Positions 1 through 4,644 of a DNA stretch of 7,340 bases are shown in pieces. The notes under the pieces are model-generated. The model was not told where the DNA came from, ran no database searches, and saw nothing but the letters and a program-made list of their open reading frames with translations. This stretch comes from Deltaproteobacteria bacterium. GTDB taxonomy: Bacteria > Desulfobacterota > G020345765. Location of the stretch: contig JAUWWP010000125.1 in the NCBI GenBank assembly GCA_030616835.1, forward strand, positions 1 through 7,340, written 5' to 3'. Position numbers and translations under genes: made by a program. Every line of letters starts with the position of its first letter. Position 1 is the stretch's first letter.

Positions 1-90
1 CAAATATCAAAATGCAAAAATCAAAACGACATATTAAAAATGTAAAATGTCTTAATATTTTCGAACTTTGATTTGTAATTTTAATATTTG
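1..90. repeat. AT-rich imperfect inverted repeat
   Basis: The left arm (about 1-25) and the right arm (67-90, TTTGATTTGTAATTTTAATA and on) are imperfect reverse complements, matching at roughly 20 of 24 aligned bases. A smaller inner pair, GACAT (28-32) and ATGTC (47-51), lies in the loop. The right arm continues into TTTGATTTTTGATTTTT. The whole could fold as a long AU stem. It looks like a dispersed intergenic element rather than a classical terminator, because it has no GC-rich stem with a T-tract. No coding sequence is visible in it. Confidence 0.5.
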
Positions 91-151
91 ATTTTTGATT
101 TTTACACTGATTCGGATGTTCACACATAATCTGGGATTCTGCGAATCTCCT

Positions 152-157
152 AAAGGA
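152..157 (+). promoter_or_regulatory. Ribosome binding site of the methyltransferase gene
   Basis: AAAGGA lies eight bases upstream of the ATG at 166. It supports that start codon over downstream alternatives. Confidence 0.6.
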
Positions 158-165
158 AAAAGCCG

Positions 166-939
166 ATGATCCAGGTAGACCCGAATTGGTGGAAAACCTG
201 TTTTGAGGAGATATATTTAATAACTGATGCCCGCAGTGTCTGCGACCAGGAGCTTACCGGGAGGGAAGTAAGCTTTCTGGAGAAGGTCCTAAAACTTAAA
301 CGCTCTGATCGGATTCTTGATCTCTGTGGTGGCCAGGGGAGGCATTCCCTGGAGCTCGGAAGAAGGGGATACCGGAATCTTACTGTCCTGGATTATTCCC
401 GATTTCTGACTGAGCTTGGAAGAGAGGCTGCTACCCGGGAAGGCCTTAAAATTGCATTCTGTCAGGGTGATGCCCGCTCAACTGGGTTAAGAGGCTCCCA
501 TTATGATACTGTAATTGTTATGGGCAACTCTTTTGGATACTGCATTGATGAGGAAGATAACCAACGGATCCTCCAGGAGATCAGGCGCTTGTTAAAAAAA
601 GGAGGGAAGGTTTTACTTGAACTTACTGACCAGGAGTTTCTGCTTAATAATTTCCGCCCCTTCTCCCGGCACCAGGCCAGCGATGACATTGTCGTCTGCC
701 GGTTGCGGGAGCTGGATTCGGAGGTGGTCAGGGCCCGGGAGATGGTGATCTCAAAAGAGAGGGGCATTATCCGGGATGGAACCTATTGCGAGAGACTTTA
801 CTGCCCGGATAAGATCAAGGCTCTGTTAGCCAACACCGGTCTGCGGGATATTGAGGTGAAGAGGAACTTTACTCTCCAGGAAAAAAAGGGGGACTACGGT
901 TTTATGAACTCCCGAATGATAGTTACCGCCAGAAAGTAA
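166..939 (+). CDS. Class I SAM-dependent methyltransferase
   Basis: Predicted cytoplasmic protein of 257 residues that transfers a methyl group from S-adenosylmethionine; the acceptor cannot be read from sequence. The Rossmann fold is clear. Motif I is ILDLCGGQGRHS (residues 50-61, glycine-rich SAM loop). The acidic ribose-contacting residue is D76 in LTVLDYS. A motif III-like QGDAR has D102. Motif IV-like YDTVIVMGNSFGY spans 113-125, where NSFGY is typical of small-molecule methyltransferases of the Methyltransf_25/11 type. The N-terminus carries aromatic residues (NWWKTCFEEIY), common in this group. The C-terminal half (about 150-257) is a plausible lid plus the last strands, ending in SRMIVTARK. 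The start is supported by AAAGGA eight bases upstream. The gene stands alone: no partner gene overlaps it, and about 850 bases without an intact gene follow. Family assignment is firm; substrate is unknown. Confidence 0.88.
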   Translation: MIQVDPNWWKTCFEEIYLITDARSVCDQELTGREVSFLEKVLKLKRSDRILDLCGGQGRHSLELGRRGYRNLTVLDYSRFLTELGREAATREGLKIAFCQGDARSTGLRGSHYDTVIVMGNSFGYCIDEEDNQRILQEIRRLLKKGGKVLLELTDQEFLLNNFRPFSRHQASDDIVVCRLRELDSEVVRAREMVISKERGIIRDGTYCERLYCPDKIKALLANTGLRDIEVKRNFTLQEKKGDYGFMNSRMIVTARK

Positions 940-1016
940 GAAATTTTATCCCTATTTATTTAGTTAAACTTTTGGGAAAAGAGAGATGAGGCGAAGTATA
1001 AATTTTCTCATATTAT

Positions 1017-1094
1017 TTAAGGTAGGATCCCGTGCAAGATGGTATCGTCAATATACCAGCCTTCTTCAGTGGGGTTAGTATTATTATCGGTGAC
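1017..1094 (-). pseudogene. C-terminal relic of a secreted 'GWYIDD' surface protein
   Basis: The minus strand reads VTDNNTNPTEEGWYIDDTIL followed by HGILP and a stop: 25 codons plus TAA. The combination of (V/S)xDxxxxxxGWYIDD with a hydrophobic strand is the hallmark C-terminal strand of jelly-roll/MAM-like domains in secreted peptidases such as the M6/immune-inhibitor-A type and in other surface proteins. Upstream in this frame (1095 and above on the minus strand) the reading becomes low-complexity and runs straight into the hairpin at 1097-1119. The gene has therefore been cut within three bases of a repeat element. No start codon or RBS belongs to it. The fragment is short, but the GWYIDD signature is specific; I read it as a relic of a once larger minus-strand gene. 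Confidence 0.5.
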
Positions 1095-1096
1095 CA

Positions 1097-1119
1097 AATT
1101 TTTCGCATAGCGAAAAATT
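1097..1119. repeat. Perfect 10-bp stem hairpin, first of two
   Basis: AATTTTTCGC (1097-1106) pairs perfectly with GCGAAAAATT (1110-1119) around a three-base ATA loop. GGAGCAG follows directly (1120-1126). It sits immediately next to the broken GWYIDD relic. Confidence 0.75.
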
Positions 1120-1220
1120 GGAGCAGGTGAGCAGATAATTCGCCAAAGGCGAATTGGAGCAGATGAACAGAAGAACAATGGAGCAGGGGATGAAGAGAGC
1201 AGATGAATAGGAGAACAGGG
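1120..1220. repeat. Purine-rich GGAGCAG/ATGAACAG repeat tract
   Basis: GGAGCAG occurs at 1120-1126, 1156-1162 and 1180-1186. It is interspersed with related purine-rich words such as gtgagcag, atgaacag, gagagcag, atgaatag and agaacagggg, up to about 1220. Two of the three copies directly follow a perfect hairpin. The tract is non-coding on the plus strand; the minus-strand reading (rich in Ser, Pro, Cys and Leu) is a by-product of the low-complexity composition. It looks like a degenerate tandem/dispersed repeat of the kind that accumulates between genes in some environmental bacterial genomes. Confidence 0.6.
1137..1155. repeat. Perfect 8-bp stem hairpin, second of two
   Basis: AATTCGCC (1137-1144) pairs with GGCGAATT (1148-1155) around an AAA loop and is again followed by GGAGCAG (1156-1162). 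It shares the AATT outer end and the trailing heptamer with the hairpin at 1097, but the inner stem sequence differs. The shared property is the structure plus the downstream word, not an identical sequence. Confidence 0.75.
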
Positions 1221-1240
1221 GATTAAAGCGTGCCTGGGGA

Positions 1241-1285
1241 AATTCCGGGGACACAATACTTAAATATGAAAGGAGACAGTGTCCC
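1241..1285. repeat. GGGACAC/GTGTCCC inverted repeat, possible transposon end relic
   Basis: AATTCCGGGGACACAATACT starts at 1241. GGGACAC (1248-1254) is the exact reverse complement of GTGTCCC (1279-1285), with 24 bases between. 'attccggggacacaatactta' is a sequence I associate with the flanks of REP-associated/IS200-like Y1 transposase genes in environmental genomes. That association is from memory and is not shown by this window. No transposase reading frame is present, so this would be a relic or a short non-autonomous copy. Confidence 0.4.
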
Positions 1286-1318
1286 ATTAATTCCATAACT
1301 AATTCAAATCCTTAGAGA

Positions 1319-1424
1319 CAGACTCCTTCCTCCTCAGGACACGGTCCTTCGACCCTGCTAGAGCCCTACTAAAGCAGGGCTCGGGATAAACCCTCCGATG
1401 AACTCAAGACAGGAAGGGAATCTG
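1319..1424. repeat. 106-bp inverted-repeat element with nested competing hairpins
   Basis: The outer arms CAGACTCCTTCCT (1319-1331) and AGGAAGGGAATCTG (1411-1424) are reverse complements apart from one mismatch and one extra base. Inside, GAGCCCT (1361-1367) pairs with AGGGCTC (1376-1382). Alternatively CCCTGCT (1353-1359) pairs with AGCAGGG (1373-1379); the two inner stems share bases and cannot form together. No open frame of note runs through it. It resembles a small MITE-like or REP-like intergenic element. Confidence 0.5.
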
Positions 1425-1501
1425 CCCCATCTTCCGTTATTCCCTTAAGGCTATTCAATGACAATAAGGCAACTTAGGGTAATTAATCCTGGTGGCTTTT
1501 T

Positions 1502-1517
1502 TGTGATTTAGGTCACA
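1502..1517. promoter_or_regulatory. CRP/FNR-family operator, perfect TGTGA-N6-TCACA
   Basis: TGTGATTTAGGTCACA is an exact match to the two half-sites of the E. coli CRP consensus with the correct six-base spacer. The flanking bases TTT and TTT extend the match. The only intact gene downstream is the PilZ gene (ATG at 1787). A possible -10, GATAAT, lies at 1559-1564; a start near 1571 would put the operator centre (1509.5) at about -61.5, the class I activator position. The palindrome could instead act simply as a hairpin. Operator identity rests on the match alone. Confidence 0.5.
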
Positions 1518-1558
1518 TTTTCTTCTTGCAAATCACCTCCCAAGAGGCTATCCTTTAA

Positions 1559-1564
1559 GATAAT
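1559..1564 (+). promoter_or_regulatory. Candidate -10 element for the PilZ transcript
   Basis: GATAAT matches TATAAT at five of six positions. No good -35 hexamer lies 17 bases upstream (cctccc at that position), as would be acceptable for a CRP-dependent promoter using the operator at 1502-1517. This is inferred from spacing only. The resulting leader would be about 215 bases long. Confidence 0.25.
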
Positions 1565-1684
1565 CCCGCCAATTCAATAGTATTTTTGAGGGAATACTCT
1601 TGACTTCCGTTCTGGGAGAAATAGCTTTCCTTTTTGTGGGCTTCTATCTATGTTTATCTGCTTTCGGTAACCAGGCAGGATAAT

Positions 1685-1752
1685 TCCGACAATCGGAGGA
1701 GAGAGTCTAAATATCCCCTCCAAGAAGAAAGCAGTTTAGGATAGTGGCCACT
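1685..1752 (+). other. Structured leader of the PilZ gene
   Basis: Several short self-complementary elements precede the PilZ start. TCCGA-CAA-TCGGA (1685-1697) is a tight hairpin. GGAGG (1695-1699) can pair instead with CCTCC (1717-1721). AGTGGCCACT (1743-1752) is a perfect 10-base palindrome. The GGAGG is too far from the start to serve as its ribosome binding site. I recognise no known riboswitch here; the conserved c-di-GMP-I or -II aptamer segments are not present. Confidence 0.25.
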
Positions 1753-1786
1753 GGTAGGATTGCCAGCATAATCTATCCAAGAAAAT

Positions 1787-2161
1787 ATGAAGAATGAAAG
1801 GAGAAAAGATACTCGATTTGATTACGCCATCAGGATAGGAGTCACTAATTCCGATTTCATGATGGAGGAGTATACAAAGAACATCAGTAAAGGTGGAATA
1901 TTTCTGAAGGCTAAACCACAATATCCGGTTCTGAACTCCAAAATTAAATTAACTATCCACTTTCCCGAAGGCCTCGGAGAGGTCAAGACCATCGGGAGAG
2001 TAGTCTATATAATCAAGGAAGAAGAGGCTGCCCGGAGAAAATTAGATCTCGGTATCGGTATTCAATTTCTTGTTGCAGACGATGTTAAGAAGCTGGAGAA
2101 TCTCATTTTCGAATTAAGTTCAATAAAAGCCAGGCAAAAGACTGAAAGGTTTGAAGGGTAA
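1787..2161 (+). CDS. Stand-alone PilZ-domain protein, probable c-di-GMP receptor
   Basis: Soluble 124-residue protein consisting of little more than one PilZ domain. Both c-di-GMP-binding signatures are intact: RxxxR as RKDTR (residues 6-10) and (D/N)xSxxG as NISKGG (32-37). They are followed by the barrel strands (GIFLKA, KIKLTIHF, GEVKTIGRVVYI, DLGIGIQFL) and a C-terminal helix (about 103-117). The TKNISKGGIFL sequence plus the PEG and GIGIQF segments resemble the Myxococcus-type PilZ paralogs (TIGR02266). Such proteins sense c-di-GMP and act on motility or polysaccharide systems through partners. The ribosome binding site is weak (no clear AGGAGG before 1787); a purine-rich stretch lies only inside the gene, so initiation may be modest. 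It stands alone between two large intergenic regions, with a CRP-type operator upstream and the NtrC-like regulator 416 bases downstream on the same strand. Confidence 0.85.
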   Translation: MKNERRKDTRFDYAIRIGVTNSDFMMEEYTKNISKGGIFLKAKPQYPVLNSKIKLTIHFPEGLGEVKTIGRVVYIIKEEEAARRKLDLGIGIQFLVADDVKKLENLIFELSSIKARQKTERFEG

Positions 2162-2404
2162 TTTTTTCTCTGCTCTTCTCCCACCACGCCCTTATCCCTA
2201 TGCCATCTCCAGGAAAGTTTACAATCCTGATCCCTCTATCTTGATATGTCTTGATCCCTTATTGCTTGTAGCTGCTTTTTCCTTCTTGCGCTACTTTTTA
2301 ACCCTCTTATCTAAAAGAACTCCCCTACAGCTTCCCTAAGTCTTACCCCTCAGAGGATGGGTCACGATGTCTCTTCCCATTTCCAGAAAAAGTTAAAAAA
2401 TTGT
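2162..2404. other. Pyrimidine-rich intergenic region, no gene seen
   Basis: The first 180 bases are strikingly C/T-rich on the plus strand. A 62-codon open frame beginning inside the PilZ gene (2151) has no plausible ribosome binding site and a composition driven by that bias, so I do not call it. No convincing intrinsic terminator is visible after the PilZ gene; the short CCTC/GAGG pairing near 2348-2357 has no T-tract. Confidence 0.5.
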
Positions 2405-2433
2405 TTGACTTTTATCAAATAAAAATCTATAGT
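2405..2433 (+). promoter_or_regulatory. Sigma-70 type promoter of the response-regulator gene
   Basis: TTGACT (2405-2410) and TATAGT (2428-2433) are separated by exactly 17 bases. Each matches the housekeeping consensus at five of six positions. A start near 2440 gives a leader of about 138 bases before the ATG at 2578. The promoter lies just outside the segment that is duplicated in inverted orientation at 4146-4413. Confidence 0.6.
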
Positions 2434-2448
2434 TAATTAAAAAATTTT

Positions 2449-2707
2449 AATAATTACAAATGGTTAGGTCATTTTTTACCTATAATTACAAAATGGTGGG
2501 CAAAAATAAACCCATTAATTTGAAAATCATATTTATTTCAGGAAGTTATAAAAATTGCTTATTTTCGTCTAAAGGTAATGAAAAAACAAGCGGATGAAAA
2601 AATTAAGCCGACTATCCTGATAGTAGATGACAATGAAGGTATGAGGGATACCCTGGAGTCTATCCTCCGGGACGATTACAATGTGCTTGAAGCCGGGAAT
2701 GGAGAGA
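2449..2707 (+). repeat. Inverted duplication, arm 1: leader plus 5' end of the regulator gene
   Basis: This stretch is repeated in reverse orientation at 4146-4413. In the coding part (ATG to GCC at codon 39) about 101 of 114 aligned bases agree, with one extra codon (CAA, Q4) here. The leader part is more diverged but aligns along its length: 'aataattacaa', the 'attttttacc.ataatta' block, the 'TGGG...aaaataaaCCCA' block, 'ggaagttat', 'cttatt' and '.ggcaatgaaaaaa'. Similarity ends shortly after aatggagaga (2698-2707). Confidence 0.85.
2497..2514. promoter_or_regulatory. Conserved palindromic leader motif TGGG-N10-CCCA
   Basis: TGGG (2497-2500) and CCCA (2511-2514) flank caaaaataaa. In the inverted copy the equivalent site is TGGGT-N8-ACCCA (plus-strand 4345-4362), with the same AAAATAAA core on its coding strand. 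This symmetric block survives in both otherwise diverged leaders. It may be an operator, possibly for autoregulation by the encoded HTH protein, or a small RNA hairpin. Confidence 0.35.
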
Positions 2708-3966
2708 AGGCCTTGGAAGTTCTGGAGGAAGATAATGTTAACATTGTATTCCTTGATATTCTTATGCCGGGCATGGACGGTTTAACGGTTTTAGAAAATA
2801 TAAGAAGGTATCACAAAGATGTTGATGTCATTATGGGAAGCGTTGTCAAAAAGGCAGGTCATATTGTAGAGGCAATGAAGCTCGGTGCCTATGATTATCT
2901 AACCAAGGATTTTGACTACGATGAAGTTAGATTCAGGATTAACCGTTTAGTCGAGCACCGGGAGAGGGAAAGAAAATTAGTCTCTCTCCAGGAGAAGGTC
3001 AAAGCTCAGATGGAGAATGAATTCATCGTGGGTAAAAGCTTATTAATTCGGAGGGTATGGGAGACGGTAAAAGATGTTTCCAAATCCGATTTGCCGATAT
3101 TTATCTCAGGAGAGACCGGCACGGGAAAACAGCTCCTTGCCAGAGAGATCCATGAAAAAAGCGATAGGAGAGATAATCCTTTTGTTCAAGTAAACTTGCA
3201 TCTTATTCCTGAAGACTCCATTGATTATCTCCTGTTTGGCAGCAAAGACACCTCCCTCCCGGAACCGAAGGATTTCCCAGCCGCCAAGATCGAGCTTTCT
3301 CATCAAGGAACGTTATTTTTAAACGGCATAGAGTGTTTATCAAAGAATGCCCAGCCAAAATTGCTAACCGCAATCGAAAAGAAGAGGATTAAAAGAATTG
3401 GGAGTGAGAAGCCGATAAGAGTTGACTTCAGACTCATAACCGCCTCCAATAAAACCATCGAAAATCTCCTAAAAGAGGGGAAACTTATTAAAAAGCTTCT
3501 TGCTAAAATCAGTACAATTAAGATAGAACTACCACCGCTAAGAGAAAGGCTTGAAGATATTCCCGAACTGGTAAGATATTTTATTAAAAAATACTCAAGC
3601 AAACTAAAAAAGGACATCGTTGATATTGCACCACAGGCTCTGAGTTTGCTCTCAAATTATCGCTGGCCCGGGAATGTAGGTGAACTGGAGAACCTGGTTC
3701 AAAAATTAGTTATCTCCGCCACCGGTCCCAGGATAAATGAAGATGATATCCCCTGGGAGTATAGATTATTTGATAGAAAGACTCTAAGGCCCTCCGGAGA
3801 AGCAAAAGGCTTTCTCAAAATCGCCCTTGAAGCCATTGAAAGGGATTTGATATATAAGGCACTTCAGAGAAATGATTGGTGCCGGAAGAGAAGCGCAGAA
3901 TACCTGGGAATTCCTTATGATACCCTGAAAACTAAACTTAGAAAATTTAGACTGCTGAAAAGTTAA
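2578..3966 (+). CDS. NtrC-like response regulator with degenerate sigma-54 activator domain
   Basis: 462 residues in three domains: receiver (12-125), AAA+ domain (about 149-395), Fis-type HTH (about 418-462). The receiver keeps acidic D17/D18, phospho-acceptor D60 in FLDILMPGMDG, S88 at the Thr/Ser position and K110, although the usual following Pro is D111. In the AAA+ domain Walker A is intact (GETGTGK, 178-184) and LPPLRER (318-324) is present. The GAFTGA sigma-54 loop is absent: LLFGSKDTSLPEPKD occupies that place. Walker B reads GTLFLNGI instead of GTLFLDEI (N249, G250). The FRxDLxxRL arginine-finger segment reads LIKKLLAKI (303-311). WPGNVRELEN reads WPGNVGELEN (G368). ATP may still bind, but hydrolysis and sigma-54 remodelling are unlikely. 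The gene is otherwise intact and full length. The HTH (RSAEYLGIPYDTLKTKLRKF) looks functional. The AAAGG only two bases before ATG is a weak RBS. Probably a phosphorylation-controlled DNA-binding regulator; target unknown. Confidence 0.88.
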   Translation: MKKQADEKIKPTILIVDDNEGMRDTLESILRDDYNVLEAGNGEKALEVLEEDNVNIVFLDILMPGMDGLTVLENIRRYHKDVDVIMGSVVKKAGHIVEAMKLGAYDYLTKDFDYDEVRFRINRLVEHRERERKLVSLQEKVKAQMENEFIVGKSLLIRRVWETVKDVSKSDLPIFISGETGTGKQLLAREIHEKSDRRDNPFVQVNLHLIPEDSIDYLLFGSKDTSLPEPKDFPAAKIELSHQGTLFLNGIECLSKNAQPKLLTAIEKKRIKRIGSEKPIRVDFRLITASNKTIENLLKEGKLIKKLLAKISTIKIELPPLRERLEDIPELVRYFIKKYSSKLKKDIVDIAPQALSLLSNYRWPGNVGELENLVQKLVISATGPRINEDDIPWEYRLFDRKTLRPSGEAKGFLKIALEAIERDLIYKALQRNDWCRKRSAEYLGIPYDTLKTKLRKFRLLKS

Positions 3967-4145
3967 GCGTCCAAAATTAAGGGATGTTTTTGGCAAAAGG
4001 TAATCGTATTTATCCACAAGTTTAGAATCATGGTATCTATGAGTGGTGAGTGCACGATGTATATATATTTGTCAGCTAAACACTAAATCGTTCTTGTATA
4101 TCATCAAGAGACTGATAAGCTATCATAAAAAGCCAGTCCCACTAA
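3967..4145. other. AT-rich intergenic region, nothing recognised
   Basis: This is the gap between the regulator's stop codon and the inverted partial copy. I see no GC stem with T-tract, no start with a ribosome binding site, and no sequence homologous to the body of the regulator. Confidence 0.4.
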
Positions 4146-4155
4146 TCTCTCCATT

Positions 4156-4272
4156 TTAAGCGTTGAGCACATTATAATCTTCTCGGAGGATAGACTCCAG
4201 GATATCCCTCATACTTTCATCATCATCTACTATCAGGATGGTTGGCTTAATTTTTTCATCCGCTTTTTTCAT
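4156..4272 (-). pseudogene. Truncated receiver-domain paralog (38 codons)
   Basis: The minus strand from ATG at 4272 reads MKKADEKIKPTILIVDDDES, then MRDILESILREDYNVLNA and TAA. Of its 38 residues, 33 match the start of the regulator at 2578. It has the more canonical receiver sequence VDDDESMRDIL where the intact gene has VDDNEGMRDTL. The reading stops before the phospho-acceptor strand, so it cannot be a functional receiver. Beyond the stop, only about ten more bases (aatggagaga) still match. Of 13 base differences, seven are synonymous, suggesting that both copies were under coding selection for some time before truncation. The rest of the gene is missing from this window. It could be the remnant of a neighbouring paralog or an inverted duplication product. 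Confidence 0.8.
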
Positions 4273-4329
4273 TGCCGTTGGGCGAGAATAAGTGCTTTCG
4301 GATAACTTCCCGGAAAAATTATAATTTTT

Positions 4330-4345
4330 GAACTAGTGAACTAGT
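4330..4345. repeat. Tandem GAACTAGT x2
   Basis: Two perfect 8-base copies lie head to tail, each containing the palindrome ACTAGT. They sit within the leader of the truncated paralog, next to the conserved TGGGT...ACCCA block. The equivalent position of the intact gene's leader lacks them. Confidence 0.7.
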
Positions 4346-4422
4346 GGGTTTATTTTCACCCATTATTCTAAAATTATGGGTAGAAAAATGCCTATAAGTA
4401 GTTGTAATTATTGATATTTTTC

Positions 4423-4452
4423 TTGACAACATACTATAAATTATTATATAAA
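4423..4452 (+). promoter_or_regulatory. Strong sigma-70 type promoter of the decayed operon head
   Basis: A perfect TTGACA (4423-4428) is followed by overlapping -10 candidates: TATATA (4445-4450, spacer 16) and TATAAA (4447-4452, spacer 18). Initiation would fall near 4458-4460, about 45 bases before a good ribosome binding site (AAGGGAAG, 4503-4510) and ATG 4518. It is the only clear promoter upstream of the Wzz/BY-kinase gene on the same strand, so it may still serve that gene through the ruined region. Confidence 0.55.
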
Positions 4453-4517
4453 AGAATAGAAATGAAACATTTTCGAGCGAAGGTTTTTCCGAAAAAGTGG
4501 CAAAGGGAAGACATAAA

Positions 4518-4600
4518 ATGAATAGGAAAAGATGGGGGTCTTTTTAGTCCTGGTAGCTGGGCTCATGCTCTTTCTTGAATTTCAACACCGTAATTACTAG
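4518..4600 (+). pseudogene. Frameshifted signal-peptide start of a lost secreted or exported protein
   Basis: AAGGGAAG lies seven bases before ATG 4518. The reading MNRKRWGSF stops at TAG 4545. One frame over, starting at ATG 4532, the same region reads MGVFLVLVAGLMLFLEFQHR then NY and a stop at 4598. Joining the two frames gives basic residues (NRKR) followed by a long hydrophobic core, a textbook signal peptide or membrane anchor broken by a single frameshift near the G5/T5 runs (4534-4545). Promoter, RBS and start are all well placed, so this looks like the original first gene of the operon whose later parts survive at 4942-5319. Product identity is unknown; an export lipoprotein is a reasonable guess. 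Confidence 0.4.
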
Positions 4601-4644
4601 CAGGTCAAATAATATGATTTCAGAATGCTTATTGCGGGTTTCTT

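Larger units (their letters stand above)
4146..4413 (-). repeat. Inverted duplication, arm 2
   Basis: This is the reverse-complement counterpart of 2449-2707. It carries the leader (4273-4413) and the first 38 codons of a regulator paralog, and ends at tctctccatt (4146-4155), the complement of aatggagaga. Relative to arm 1 it lacks one codon and has a tandem GAACTAGT insertion-like block in the leader. The two arms enclose about 1.44 kb: the remaining coding part of the regulator and 179 bases beyond. Confidence 0.85.

Noticed and set aside
1097..1220. CRISPR-like array because of the repeated GGAGCAG and hairpins.
   Set aside because: The repeats are only seven bases long with irregular spacing (36 and 24 bases), there are no unique spacers of constant length, and no cas genes.
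1502..1517. Intrinsic terminator using the TGTGA/TCACA hairpin followed by TTT.
   Set aside because: The stem is only five pairs with a short T-run, and no gene ends nearby; the exact fit to a CRP operator is the better reading.
2151..2339. 62-codon plus-strand frame overlapping the end of the PilZ gene.
   Set aside because: No ribosome binding site, start inside the PilZ gene, and a residue composition set by a C/T-rich stretch; no recognisable features.
2534..2560. Possible sigma-54 promoter (GG ... TTGCTT) before the regulator gene.
   Set aside because: The GG and GC dinucleotides are 14 bases apart instead of 10, and the second copy of the leader does not keep the pattern; a good sigma-70 promoter lies upstream.
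3106..3617. Minus-strand frames opposite the regulator's AAA+ domain.
   Set aside because: These are shadows of the plus-strand gene, which has an unbroken domain architecture.
3967..4145. Terminator between the regulator and the inverted copy.
   Set aside because: No stable GC stem followed by a T-tract could be found on either strand.
4440..4600. Possible c-di-GMP-I (GEMM) riboswitch: GCAAAG-like and GGTAGC-GGG-like words (cgaaaaagtggcaaaggg ... ggtagctgggctc).
   Set aside because: The conserved aptamer segments are not in the right order or spacing, and the GGTAGCTGGG part is better explained as codons for the hydrophobic core VAGL of a signal peptide.
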